From contig WBMZ01003320.1 in assembly GCA_013400975.1 (NCBI GenBank), forward strand, positions 62,001-126,000: 64,000 nucleotides of DNA, given 5' to 3'. Within the stretch, counting starts at the first letter, position 1; each line of letters opens with the position of its first letter. This document shows, in pieces, positions 34,299 to 52,200 of the stretch. A program made the translations under genes and the position numbers. Under the pieces are notes generated by a model. It was given only the letters and a program-made list of their open reading frames with translations, did no database searches and was not told the DNA's origin. The DNA comes from Atrichornis clamosus (lineage: Eukaryota > Chordata > Aves > Passeriformes > Menuridae).

Positions 34299-36583
34299 TA
34301 CCTACACTAAATGTAGGTTTTTTGACAGTGAGTGACCCTGTGAGGAACCAGATTCTAGGTACTGGGGTTTTTTTTGTGTGAGGGAAGGTTTGAGCTATTT
34401 GAAATACCAGTGTGAGGCCCTTTGCACATATCTAATAATTGCAAAAGTGGGCCTAACTGTGTCTTGCTGGCAGCTCTTAATAACAGTGTGTGAAACAAGA
34501 CTTCTGCACTCATATTTTGCAGTTGCCCAACAAAAGTGCTGAAATGTTCATCATGAGGTGACTATAGTGTTGTGTTTCCTAACAGTATGCAAGTCACCTG
34601 GCATAAGGCAACCAGTTAAGTTCTTTACCATACAGGGAACCCCCTTTTATTTAATGCAAAAGACCCTGGCATTTTAAAAGAAGAATTCTTAGTTCTGAAG
34701 ACCTGAGACAATGTTTGAAATAATTTTGTGGGTTTTTTTTTCTTTAATGCTTTGAAATTGAATATAAAAGGTTTGGTTTTTTTTTTTACTTTTGAATGAA
34801 ATTTCTTTTGAACTCTGACTAGAAGCTGTGAAGTCCTCACAGGACTAGCAAAATTAATTTTTTTAAAATTGATTTATAGAGGGAAGCACGTTGTCAGAAC
34901 TGAGGCACTTGCAGGTGCTAACCAGAGACTTTTCATATATAAAGCAATTACAATGATGTTTTAAAAGAATCATCTAAACAGAAGAACCTTGTGAAAGAAG
35001 GTTTTGCTGTGCTGACTGCCTGAAGTGCTTTGTTTATTCAAACACCTGCATGGACATTTTGGATCTTTCTTTGTTATGCCACTCTGTTTAACATTTCATA
35101 TAACAGTGACTTACATTTCTGGGGATGGATTCTCAGCTGTTGCAAATGGCTGAGCATCTGCCCTGCTCAGACCTGTCAGTCTCCCAACTTGGATGGAACT
35201 GATGGGCACGGAAACCAAACCATCACTTCCCACTCCCTTGTACCTTGGGGTCAGTGTTGAGGCAATACAGAGGCTGTGCAAAGAGACTGCTTCTAGCAGT
35301 TCTCATTTTGTACCTGATCTGTAGAGACAAATCAGAAAATCTCACCTATCTCTCACTTATATCATGAAGTGTGCAATTAAGCCTGCTTTAAGCCTCCTTT
35401 AATCTAGCAAAATAGAGAGACTTCCCTATCAGAAGCTGGCAGTGTAGCCCTTCTGCCTTTGTTATTCTCCGTGCTCAGACATTGACTTAAACCCTTCCCA
35501 ACAAAACAAGTAAAATAAACCAACCAAGCAAACCATCAAGACAGTGGAAGGTACACACCAGAATACTTTTAGAATGCTTTTCTTTTATTCTTGCTGCTTT
35601 TCAGTAATTTCAGTGCATCTTCCACCCTTTCTTATATTTCCTACTTTATATGGTATTTCTACTGTATAGACCAGCAACATTAATTTCCCCTTTTCTTGTT
35701 CCTGAGGTTTTCCTTTCATGCTGGCTTTGCAGATATGGAAGCAGTGCTCTCCACTAGGAAGTACTGACAGCTTTGTCTGTTCATCATTCCTAACACTTTT
35801 TGGGTGCCCTCCCTCTATATTTCAGTTGATATGAAGACAAATGGTGATGACACACCTGCAAATGAATTTTGTCTAAAATCCATTAGCTACAATTGCTAAC
35901 TACCCATTAATGATCTGCATATGTATAGTAATTCATTGTGTAACAGATGTAATTGTCCCCTTTTTATTAGTAGAATTCTCACTATCCTTTGAAGTACCCA
36001 TTCTGCCATTCCCAGTGCTCCTGCCTGCTGCTCACACAGTATTTGCAGGCACATTTACTTTCTGACATCTTGCCTTGACAATTTGTGATGTCAGTAAAAG
36101 CATAGAGTGGTCAGTGTGGCCAGGGTGTGATAATTCCTATTTCCAGGGGAAGTTTGATGATATTTCTTGGAATTAGCAAGCATGTTAACAACATTGCAGT
36201 GATAATCACCTCCAAAGTGTTAACAGAACACTTGAAGTGAAAGGTCACAGAACCTAGCTCAGGTTAATTTCTTACTAGGGATAAAGAACACTCTTTGTTA
36301 CAAAGCTCCTCTACTTTGTATTCTGTACTGAATTGTCAACAGTTACCTTGGATCATGGAAAAGAAACAAAAAAAGCCACCATTTGCTCTGGAATTCCGTA
36401 TGCTTTCTTTTATTGGAAGAGGAGGACTGATGAAGTGTCTGACTTCATCCACGACTCCTCAGATCTTCCAAGCTCTCATTAGACCTGCAAAAAGTGGAGG
36501 CATCCTTGCCATAGGCCAGGAGGTCCCGTGCTGGGCACTGCCTTGCTTGGTGATGGGTCTGAGGCAGTTTTGTGTCCCCACAG

Positions 36584-36671
36584 CGAGCATGCCCACCAGT
36601 GAGACCGAGTCCGTGAACACCGAGAACGTCAGCGGGGAAGGGGAGAGCCCCCCGTGCTGTGGGAGCCTCTG
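36584..36671 (+). CDS. CACNA1D: E8: I-II loop exon
   Basis: An 88-nt exon encoding [20 protein letters not shown] then SPPCCGSL, with border codons Thr (from E6) or Ala (from E7) and a terminal Cys codon completed downstream. [14 protein letters not shown] is shared among L-type alpha-1 subunits, and the CCGSL ending is typical of alpha-1D. It is noticeably more GC-rich than its surroundings. Acceptor tgtccccacag, donor TG|gtgagt. The open frame running upstream from 36295 is intron read-through and is not part of the exon. Confidence 0.93.
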
Positions 36672-37326
36672 GTGAGTACGCAAAAGAATCATTCTTTCCC
36701 CATTGTTTATTTAGCCAGAAGTGCTTTGAAATAGTCAAGCTTTGTATGACGCTTTTGGAGTTCTTTTGCCTTTCAGGAATTTAATATTAGACCGGTTATT
36801 ACAGTATTAAAGCACTCCTAAAGTCCTCAGGAAGATAAAAAACAACTCAACTTGTAATAGAGTCATATTTTTCTGAAAGCTTTTATCAAATATAATTATT
36901 GTCCAAAATTGCAAGAAAAGAACAGAAGTTCCTAATGACATGTAAAAAGAAAAGTTTTTTGTTAAGTTGTATATGACCTGGAGAATATGTATTTTTTAAA
37001 CAATAACTGAATGTATGGGAGTATTTTTATACTCCATGGTGTTCATTATTTGTTTGCTCAGATTTTCGTGGCTTCCAAGCAACTTCCTACATGTTTATTC
37101 AAAGTTTATTCAAGGAGTTCCTTTCTTTCATTTAGAAAATTTATAAAGCTTTAGAAGTGGCATTTCAGAAAATAAATAACAGAGAATAGAATTTCAGCAT
37201 TCATGATACATTTTGTTAAACATTTGGTTTATGTATATGTAATGCAAATGCAAAATTCTAGAGAAAATATATTTATGTTAATTACTTTTTCCACATTCTT
37301 AAAAATGTATTTTCCTTTTCTTCTAG
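36672..37326 (+). other. CACNA1D: Intron E8-E9
   Basis: A 655-bp AT-rich intron. I looked here for the roughly 20-codon, arginine- and glycine-rich cassette that I recall in mammalian CACNA1D at this place (reading like CWWRRRGAAKAG) and found no GC-rich segment that could encode it. The acceptor tract (ttttccttttcttctag) is strong. Confidence 0.7.
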
Positions 37327-37353
37327 TCAAACCATCTCAAAATCCAAGTTCAG
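37327..37353 (+). CDS. CACNA1D: E9: 27-nt microexon of the I-II loop
   Basis: A 27-nt microexon (nine codons' worth). Joined to E8 it reads C-QTISKSKF-S and leads into [10 protein letters not shown] of E10, matching the CQAISKSKLSRRW order I recall in mammals. It starts with T and E10 also starts with T, so skipping it (E8 to E10) keeps the frame and still gives Cys followed by RRWRRW. Flanks are a 17-base pyrimidine tract with tag and a donor G|gtcagt. ISKSKF carries basic residues and serines that could be phosphorylation sites. Confidence 0.9.
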
Positions 37354-39812
<2,459 letters not shown>

Positions 39813-39875
39813 TAAGATTATCTAATACTGCTAATTCTAAGGATAGCTGAAGAGTGATCAGCAATTGTTTTGTAA

Positions 39876-43599
<3,724 letters not shown>

Positions 43600-43669
43600 A
43601 AAAGAAAGTCTGGAAAATAAAAAAAGTGAGAAGTCAGAAGGTGACCAAAAGAAGCCCAAGGATAGTAAG
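43600..43669 (+). CDS. CACNA1D: E15: II-III loop, lysine-rich exon
   Basis: A 70-nt exon encoding KESLENKKSEKSEGDQKKPK then DSK after the completed Arg codon. It is a hydrophilic, poorly conserved part of the cytoplasmic II-III loop; only RKESLENKK and the final NK/SK resemble the mammalian protein I recall. The donor is AAG|gtgttt, weak at +3 to +6. The open frame continues for 70 codons into the intron without a stop, so unspliced transcripts would not end at once. Position and phase (ends in 0) fit E16. Confidence 0.88.
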
Positions 43670-44268
43670 GTGTTTATTCTAAAATGTGTCTCTTTTCTAA
43701 CAAGCAGTTTTACTATTTTTGCTAGGAAGTACTTTTCAAGGCTCCTGTGTATTTTACATTTTCTTTTATCAGCCCATCATCCCTATATTTTTTTTCTGGG
43801 TAAAGGAAACTTAGTTCTGAGGCTTTGCATCCTCACAGTATCTCTTAATCCAGAAAATCCTTTTGGTTCCAGGATATCCTGAGAAGGAAAACTCTTAGAG
43901 AACAAAGTAGTTACTGGTAGGAAAATGTGACCTTTTTTTTTAGGATCTCTGTATGTATTTTTCTTGATAAACCCAATGCAGTTAGTGAATGATAAACTGT
44001 TAGCAGAATGTTCAGACATTCTCATAACGTCTCTCTAAGCCTTTCGGTTGTATTCTCATTGTGGCTTACACAGCCAGAAAAATGTAGATATAGAAAGATC
44101 ATCTTTGAAAAATAAATAATCAACTGTCAGCTCTCGTCTGTTCTCAGAGTTACTGTGCTTTAGAAAACTCAATCCTCTGACTTCAGAGTCTTAGTTTGCT
44201 TTATATTGAACTTTGTGCTTTATATTAAAATTAAATTTTCTTCCTGTGCATCCCTTTCATTGCTGTAG
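43670..44268 (+). other. CACNA1D: Intron E15-E16
   Basis: A 599-bp intron beginning gtgttt and ending ttcattgctgtag. Nothing else recognised. Confidence 0.8.
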
Positions 44269-44338
44269 GTGACAATTGGTGAATATGGAGAAGGAGAGGA
44301 TGAGGATAAAGATCCCTATCCACCCTGTGATGTACCAG
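44269..44338 (+). CDS. CACNA1D: E16: II-III loop, acidic exon
   Basis: A 70-nt exon encoding VTIGEYGEGEDEDKDPYPPC then DVP, ending on the first base of the next codon. DKDPYPPCDVP is the recognisable alpha-1D block; the start (VTIGEYGEGED) corresponds to the mammalian VTIDDYREED. Short, acidic and too small for standard frame searches. Acceptor cattgctgtag, donor G|gtatgt. Confidence 0.9.
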
Positions 44339-45131
44339 GTATGTGCATACTAGCTAGAAGACAAACACATTTAAGTTTGTTTGCTAAAATATCCTAAACC
44401 TGCTCTTGCTGGACATTGAATCAATTCCTTTGAAGTCAGTGAAGTTGTGCTCTGTTGTCAGTGGATAAATGGGCCTGTAAGCTGCTAAGTATTATCTTTT
44501 CCTGCAGCTTCCTGGACAGTACAAACAGCATTTGAGAGTTAGTGCTGTGAGCCTGAGGACTGTTGTGGTAACACTATCTGGATGGGAGAGCAAATTCTAA
44601 ACTTCTCTAAAACATTTGGCAAAACAGAACATTCCTGGGCTGATGATGTTTGGTCAATTTTCTCCCAGTCCAGTGAAGATACTTCTCTAAAAACCAGCTC
44701 TGCCTGATTGTCTGGGTGCATGTTATAGAAATCTGTCCTGAATTTTGAGCACGCAGAGCTCACCCAGTGCACAGAGCTCAGCACCCACCTCGGGCATGGA
44801 CAGACTGTCAGGGGCTGAGCTGAACTGGAGCTCCAGAGCTCACATGCAGGGAGTAGGAGGAGCCCCCAGATGAGGCTGGTGAGGACCAGCAAAGCCTGTT
44901 AAGGCACTCAGAGCACTTATCACACACCCACATATGCACAACAATCGCTATACGAGCTTGTGACAACTTACATGGATGTTCACATATTGGTTTATAGATT
45001 CTTATCCCCTTGCTATAAATATGTATGTCCTCTAAGCCATGTATATTTTTATGCAAGCTATGATTTTGTATTATTATGAAGAAAACCTCAATATTTTTCA
45101 GTTTATGGTAAAAAGAATGTTTAATTTAAAG
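44339..45131 (+). other. CACNA1D: Intron E16-E17
   Basis: A 793-bp intron. Its 3' end has almost no pyrimidine tract (aatgtttaatttaaag) and carries two AGs three bases apart, so the acceptor choice is ambiguous. A better pyrimidine tract with AG (atatttttcag, ending about 45101) lies 30 bases upstream; using it would shift the frame. Confidence 0.75.
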
Positions 45132-45276
45132 TAGGTGAAGATGAAGAAGATGAGGAGGATGAACCAGAGGTGCCAGCCGGCCCCCGTCCCCGTAGAATAT
45201 CAGAACTAAACATGAAGGAGAAGATAACACCAATCCCAGAAGGGAGTGCCTTCTTCATTTTCAGCAGCACCAACCC
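45132..45276 (+). CDS. CACNA1D: E17: end of II-III loop leading to IIIS1
   Basis: A 145-nt exon encoding a poly-acidic run ([20 protein letters not shown]), then [20 protein letters not shown] and FFIFSSTNP. The start is chosen so that the first codon is Val, as in the mammalian DVPVGEEEE order; the alternative AG three bases later drops one residue and keeps the frame. The trinucleotide-like GAA/GAT run varies in length between species. The terminal Pro codon is completed by E18. Donor CC|gtaaat. Confidence 0.9.
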
Positions 45277-46111
45277 GTAAATATAATTTTGAAAACTACT
45301 GGTTTGGTCCATCACGGTTTAGCAGAGAAGTAACAGACCTCCTTCCAGGGAGATCAGGAGTCAAAATCTAATATCTTCAACACAAAAGAGATTGGCTTCC
45401 CTCCTCAAATCTTCTGAGTGGTAAATGAAAGGAATTTGAAAAATATATTATTTTTCTTCCCACTGTTGAAGATAACAGCATTTTGTATGTATAGTCCAAA
45501 GTCTGCACATGTCTGGAACGTACCCTTTAATGTATATTATCTTTTTATTATGTTAGTCACTGGATATAAGAGATCTGAGCATCTTCTGCATGAGATAGAA
45601 TTTCTAGTAGCCCTAGTAACCTCTGTGGAGCAGAAAAGTAGAAAAAGAGAAAAGAAGTAGAAAGATTGTCTATATTCCTCTTAGGGTAACAGCATTTACG
45701 CAAGGAGATCTGCAGCCCAAACTGCATCTCACAAGATGAGTAATTTTGACAACGTTAGTGAGAATCAAACCAAACGAGATCTGAAATGACTTATTTAGCT
45801 TTGGTCCTTTTGATGTTGTCTCTATGTGCACAGTGGTACAAATACTGGAACTTGTAGTGGTATTCATAACCCATTGAAAACCAACCCCTCCCAGATTGCT
45901 TTAAGTGCATCTTCACTACAGGTGAATTGGGTTTTGAATTTATTTACATTCTTAGAAACCAGACCAACAGCTTCAACATTTTCATTGCTTTTTGCTGTTG
46001 ACTGTTGCTCTGTTCTGGCACTGTTGGCAGAGTAACAGAAAACATGTTGTATATCAACCATCTGCTGAATTCTATGTGCACAAATGGTGTATTTTTGTAT
46101 CTCTTCTTTAG
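45277..46111 (+). other. CACNA1D: Intron E17-E18
   Basis: An 835-bp intron with donor gtaaat and a strong acceptor (tatctcttctttag). Nothing else recognised. Confidence 0.85.
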
Positions 46112-46241
46112 AATTCGAGTGGGATGCCACAGACTTATCAATCACCACATCTTTACCAATCTCATCCTTGTCTTCATCATGCTGAGCAGTGTTTCCTTAG
46201 CAGCAGAAGATCCAATTCGCAGCCACTCCTTTCGAAATAAT
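46112..46241 (+). CDS. CACNA1D: E18: IIIS1
   Basis: A 130-nt exon encoding [20 protein letters not shown] (start of the first helix of domain III), [20 protein letters not shown] and RNN. It ends in phase 0, so either IIIS2 exon can follow. SVSLAAEDP has Val-Ser where I recall Ala-Ala in the human protein. Donor AAT|gtaagc. Confidence 0.96.
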
Positions 46242-49024
46242 GTAAGCCTTTCATTTTCATGTCTGAAGATAAATATACCCTCACAGGATAGTAATCCTTT
46301 GGGCCTAGTGCCTGGTTCTTAACTTTCACATTTTTTTTGCCTATTTCAAGCTATACATTTATATTTCTTTTGCTTTAACAAGCATAAATCTTTAAAGACA
46401 ATCAACTTTATTGATGGAACATCATCAGTATTAGAAGTGTTTATTATTTACATAATGGTTTTCCTTTGGCTATAAATATATCAGGATAAAATATGCTCAG
46501 GCTGACTATAATGTCTATAATTTTCATATTTTATCATACTTTGCAGCTGGAGTACCTGATGTGCAATTCCTGAATCACTCTTACTGCCTCTCAGTGTTTG
46601 AGGCTGATTTAAAAGTGCCAGTTAAAATTATCACTATTTATCACATGTTTGGAATAGACTCTGACCTGTCCTTTCTTCTCCTTTATTGACCTTTTCTTTC
46701 AGAGAAACTCATTTGGCCACACTAAGGGGTTTACCCCCAAGTTGAACTCAAAGATCTTTGGATTCCTGATTTGCCCCATCAGAAACTAAATGAGGTTCAC
46801 TTTTGCCTAATCTCACACGTAAGAGTAGAATAAGAGCATGTCCAGCTCCTGCCTTGATTGAGAGAAAAATGCCATTTCAGCCTATACACAAACTTGTAAA
46901 TTTGGAAGTGTTTCTGCATCTGTCTTTAGATCTATTTGTAGAAGCAAAATATTCGTAAAAATATTAATTTCAGAAATGTCTCTATTACTCAATAAAATTA
47001 TAGTTTATGTGGGGAGTGAACACCTGTGTTCTCCCAAAGCAAATTCCAGAATCCCCCACTTAAAATTCTTAATGTAGTGGAAGCCTGTTACTCAAGTGCT
47101 CAATTACTAGACAGAGAAACAGAAAAAAAATCCATTCTTGTGGCCACTGTTTTTATTAGTCTTGTTGCACTCGTATCAGTTGTGAAGCAAGACTCTCACG
47201 TTGTTGTGAGTTGTGTTTGCTTTACGAAGGAAATAGCGGAGATGGAGCACCTTGGTAGTATTCTGTGAGGATTTTGGAGATGCTTTGACAGAACTTTCAG
47301 GCCTCTCCTGTTTTAGATACAAAACGATCTGTAGAGATTGCCACGGAGTTAGAGAAACTCTGCCACATCCTACAGGAAAGGTGGGCCTGCTGGATCTGTA
47401 GGGGTTATATCCCTATAGTCCTTGCTAGAGTAGGTGCAACCCCTGAAAGTCCTGTTTTGGCTGTTGGCATTCTCTGAACATTTTTTCAGTAACTTTAGTG
47501 AAAACCAAAAAGCTAAAACTTTCTCCAAAGGTAAAAAGAGGCCAAAGCAAAGACACTCTTCATGCACTATTCAGCAGAGCTCTGTGCTTCCCACATCTAT
47601 AAAGCTGGACCAATGTAATCCTATAAATAAGTCACACTAATGGGTAAGAAAAAGAGAGATGGTGGAGAATACTGAAGTTGTTATTATAGAAATGGCTTCA
47701 AGGGCTGATAATTGTATTTGTAACTAGAGGAGCAAATGATTTCAAGGGCTGATAATTTTAGTTGTAGCTAGAGGAGCACTAGGAAAATGTAAATGGAGAG
47801 TGGTGGAAACTGAAGGGATCATTCCTGTTTGGGACACAGACAAAATGTGTGAGGGATTTCAGGAAGGCACTGCCCTCTTGTTGTAAGTATTCTCACATGC
47901 CCCAGGCCTGCATAGTTTTCTTTTTACTACATTGAGGATTCATGTTCCTTCCACCAGCCAGCTCAGCAATGTAATGAAAGTTTACAAACTGGAATGCCTT
48001 TAAATATTTTATTTTAACTCTAGGATGAATTGATTACTGGTTAATCTTTGTTAACTTAATATTTGCCTTTAATATTTGCCTATTTTTTCAGCCACAGCCA
48101 TGGACAGAAGGATGTGATATTCAACGGAATATGGGGAAAAAATTATTTCCTTTTATTAGATCTAGTGTGAATAATTTCTTTGTGTGTTGTCTCTATTTTA
48201 TTTCTCCTTCCCACTTGGTTACTTGCTGAACCACAGGCAATGTGTTTCTGTGCACAGCTGCTGGCTAGTTGGATTGCTGGATCCTTGAGACTGAACTCTC
48301 ACCCTTCTGCAGTTCCCTGAATTAGGTGTTAGTGGTGTGGCCACCTGGAAAGGGTGAACTCTGGGTGTACTGAAATATTTGTCTGTGTGCCTGTCGACAG
48401 CAGGGAGGCCAATCCCACAGCCACAATCCTCTTGGAAGTTTGCATATCACTACACAACTGTTGTGCGTTGTTTCAAATTTCCTACAAATAAACCATTGCT
48501 GTATCTTCCAACTTCAAGTATAAAAGGGTGATGGTGCTGATTTTAAGTAATTTAGTTATAAATTAATTTGCTTTGTGAAATTCTCACCAAGCCTATACAG
48601 GAACAATATGATGTAGCAGAATGTGGAATGGTATGCAGGCTAGAAGCATCCGTGGGTCTTATTTTTTGATGCAATACTTTGGTAAAAAACCCAGACTATA
48701 TTAATAAGTATTTATTCTTTGTTTAAGATTCTGTATCTCTGCTAAAGGCTGAAGAAAGTATCTGTGAAAGCTGATAAAGTCTGAATTGAAAGAAAGTGTT
48801 GCCTATTGGGTCCTGTCAATTATTTAGGAGTGAAATCTAACACCTTAGCACAATGGCATCTGTTAAATTTTTAAGCAAATTAAATAGCTGGAATTTTAAA
48901 CTACTTTGTCTAAATTTTCCATCTATCTACCTAGATTAATTCAGGTGTTGTTGTGTATGTGGTCTAAGTTGTAAAAATTATTAAGAGATGGATTTCTTAC
49001 TGTGGCACGTATTATACCTTGCAG
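46242..49024 (+). other. CACNA1D: Intron E18-E19
   Basis: A 2783-bp intron. It contains a two-copy 44-bp tandem duplication at 47697-47778. The acceptor into E19 (acgtattataccttgcag) has a short, purine-interrupted pyrimidine tract and is weaker than that of E20. Confidence 0.8.
47697..47778. repeat. Two-copy tandem repeat, period 44
   Basis: Unit 1 starts ttcaagggctgataattgta (47697) and ends gaggagca; unit 2 starts ttcaagggctgataatttta (47741) and ends gaggagca. Over the 38 compared bases only a few differ. A local duplication in intron sequence with no evident function. Confidence 0.85.
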
Positions 49025-49084
49025 ATACTTGGTTACTTTGACTATGCTTTCACAGCCATCTTTACTGTTGAAATCCTGTTAAAG
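49025..49084 (+). CDS. CACNA1D: E19: mutually exclusive IIIS2 exon, 'ILGYFDYAF' form
   Basis: A 60-nt exon, 20 codons, phase 0 at both ends: ILGYFDYAFTAIFTVEILLK. This is the second helix of domain III in the form I recall from the main human CACNA1D product. The Glu before ILLK is the S2 countercharge. It shares 14 of 20 residues with E20. Skipping or including both would keep the frame but delete or duplicate a transmembrane helix, so functional products need exactly one. Acceptor ccttgcag (weak tract), donor AAG|gtaatg. Confidence 0.95.
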
Positions 49085-49164
49085 GTAATGCATTGTTAAT
49101 TGATCCTTGTTAGCTCAAAAGCAGCTTTAGCAATAATGTTTGTAACTTTTTGTTTACCTTCCAG

Positions 49165-49224
49165 ATCCTAGGGTATGCAGATTATGTCTTCACTAGTATG
49201 TTTACATTTGAGATCATTTTGAAG
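49165..49224 (+). CDS. CACNA1D: E20: mutually exclusive IIIS2 exon, 'ILGYADYVF' form
   Basis: A 60-nt exon reading ILGYADYVFTSMFTFEIILK, an alternative version of IIIS2. It resembles the CACNA1C exon reading ILGNADYVFTSIFTLEIILK. Its acceptor has a better pyrimidine tract (cttttttgtttaccttccag, roughly) than E19. The intron separating it from E19 is only 80 bp. Alternative IIIS2 versions were reported for alpha-1D in chick cochlea, as I recall. Donor AAG|gtaaca. Confidence 0.95.
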
Positions 49225-52200
49225 GTAACAGGTTTTTAAAGGAAGCTTGTTTAAAAGGATTTTCCTTGTGTGTCACCTGCCAAGAAAAGGCACTTGAAGT
49301 GTTCTTCGCCTTTTCTCTAAGCGATCAAAGCTAAACTTTTTTAAACTAGAGGATTTTTTTATTTGACAGTTCCTCATAGTTTTGATTGGTTATTTTTTTA
49401 CCATTGGGTGCATGAAGAAGCTGATTTTTTATCATTACATCAGTTTAATAATTCATTTTTTACCCTTTTAAAACTTACAGTTGTCAGAAAAGGGAAAAAT
49501 AATTCACTGCGCATGAGCTTTTCCTTCTCCTTGCTCTGGCATTTCCAAAAGAGATAATCAGTCTTATAAGGAGGGAGCATGTAATTTCTCATTTATTTTG
49601 CTGAACTATATCCACAGAACTAAAATAGTAGATAACTATTTTCTTGCAATAGGACTTGCAAGATATCTTGCATTTATCTATCTATACACTAAGATACTTT
49701 GCATTTATCTTGGGCATACATTTAAATACACAGACAGGCATAATTATGCTTGCTTAAATGTATTACCCATGCATGAGCCAAAAATTGGCATTTTAATGTA
49801 TAGTTTGTGTACTGATTATTAAGAATATTTATTGGGGTTACTCAGATTTTCAATATATAAGACCTACTCTGGTAAAGAAGCCATATAACTCAGGATTGTG
49901 TTCACGTGGAACAAAATCGCTGAACAAGGAAATAAAATTTTTTCTTGGAAATTGGCAAAATATTTTTTCAGAGGTTTACACGATTTATAAATGTTTTGTG
50001 CTGTGCTTATTCACCACAAGTTTTTGGTTGAGTAACCCTGATTTATACACTTAAAAATTGCTGGCACACTAAGAATCTGTACATAAACTTTGCATTTCCA
50101 GTTGAGAATTAAGCTTAACAAAATCTCTTCTCCCAGCTTTTGCTCATATTGCTGTGCATACTCTTCACAATGCAATTTGATTAATACTAATTGATGCAAT
50201 ATTTGGGCTGTTTACAAGATAAGCTGTACTGTAAGTAATAGACTATTTTTATGCTTGTGAATTTTCTCCCAGACTTAGGCTCAACCCCTTATTGCACATT
50301 TTCAGCAGTGAGGAGCTGGAATTGATATGTTAGAATTGATTATTTATCACACTAAAATAAATATCCAGAGTTTTTGCTGCTAGAGAAAGGCCAAACTGAA
50401 GGAGAGAATGAAGCCTTGAAAAGCGCTGCAGCATTAGAGCAGCCTGGTTCCCAACTCTAAATTTGAGAAACCATAAAGAATACATTACCATTATATCTGT
50501 GGCAGAAGAGAGTCAGCAAACTTCCACAAGCTCTGAGCAGCAGGTTCTCCAGCTCCTGCAGTTCCATTTGTGTTTTTCTAGGAGACGGGAATTATAAAGA
50601 GTGGCATAAAGAGGCATAACTGGATGTGTTAAGAAAAGCAGCATTCCTGTGAACTGCAGAAGGTTTTGGCACTGAGCAGCTTAAGAGTTATCCAAGGGAA
50701 ACAGGGAACCCTAGAGCTTGGGCTGCTGAAATCTGGCATTGTAAAATATTACAAGGAAATAAGGAGCCACATCTTAGCCAAAAATGTAGATGCTTCTGAC
50801 TCCAGTTTCTCCAGGAAGCCTTGCAGTGCATTGACATGTAAAGGAAAATAAATTGTACCCTAGAAATGTAATGGGCAGTCAGAACATGACAGAGGGATCC
50901 AGTGCCTGCTTTACTAACATGTCTCGGACTCTGGCTTTGCTTGCTTGTGGCTGGAGCCCTCCATGTGCTCTGGGCTGAGATTTGCGCTGTGCTTCCCACA
51001 GTATCCAAGTTGTACAAGAGTGTGTTCTGCCAGGAGAGAATTCAAGGCTAGACCTGCAGTAGCAAACAACAGTGTTCTCTAATTTCCACACAAAAGGTAT
51101 ATGAAACTGAAATTAAGATAACCAGAGGCAATATTATCAGCTGCAGTGAAGAAACTTGTAAATCTCAAAAAAACAAGCATTAAACCAGAATAACTCTCAG
51201 TATATGGGGAGTCTCCCTGTGCTCTCTCTTACTGCTCTCAGACGCAAGGATTCCCACACTACACAATGTTGAGAGTATGAGTAAGGATATGAATAGCAGA
51301 AGAGCTGCAACATCAGTTTTTAAAGCATTTATGAATACTCTTATGCAATCCATACATAACATTTTACCACCCTGTTTGGAGGACTTGGGAAAGGTGAAAT
51401 CATCAGAGAAAAGGTTAGGTTAGGGCCTTGTGCTTTAATCTTGCCCTACTCTGCTAATCCCACACCCTTTAAATTTGCTGTAGAGTTCTAGCAAATGCTT
51501 CCATTGGGATTTGCGGTGATGGAAGCAGCCTTCCAGAGTCTCCAGGTGAACAAGCACTTCAACTGTACTTTTAGGTCAATAGTTGACCTAATTTTTGTGG
51601 GAGTCTTTACATAAAACTTCGTGTGCTGCTGATAACATACTACAGTGTAAATAAATAGTTGTAGATACATGTAAGTTTGATATTCAGCGTTATCTTAGTC
51701 TTCAACTCCCACTGATTTTAATGAGTTAACCATACTCTGTACAGCTGTAAGTGCAAGAGCTAGGAATTTAATGCAAATTTTACAACATATCTATGTTGTA
51801 TCTCTCATGCCATGGCATAGGTTAGCATAGCATTCTTACTCTTCTAGATTTGAGGAATTTTTATTACTTTGATCATGACAAAAGAAGGTTTAACATGAGA
51901 ATAAGTAGAGGAAGGCTTCCAAAAAAGCTCATCTTTCCTTTCCAGAGGTACAGCCTTTACTGGCGGTGATGGTTTTTCATGCAGAAGGCCTGGAAGTGCC
52001 TGCACACTGAACAGTGATGCAGTGGGCTGAGATGCCCATTGCCTGTAGCTCTGTTCTGTGTTGTGGAGCAGCCCTGAAAGCTGTGATGGGAAATGAAATA
52101 AAATCTCTTCATTACACTTTCAGGAACAGAATAGAAAGTAAAGGATTTTAAATGCACAGTCAGTATCAGATGTTCTCTAGCTGGCAGTGAGTTTTCTTAC

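Larger units (their letters stand above)
31019..36583 (+). other. CACNA1D: Intron E7-E8
   Basis: A 5565-bp intron with donor gtaaaa and acceptor gtgtccccacag. It holds the paired TGCATG motifs near its start, two ATTTGCAT octamers at 34281-34298, and T runs near 33534, 34731 and 34780. Open frames (for instance 31971-32270 and 36295-36583) show no family resemblance; the second is simply read-through into E8. No mobile element recognised. Confidence 0.8.

Noticed and set aside
36295..36583. Open frame running upstream of E8 that could be a longer exon or separate gene.
   Set aside because: It is in the same frame as E8 by chance; the boundary at the consensus acceptor gives the known protein join, and the upstream residues resemble nothing in the family.
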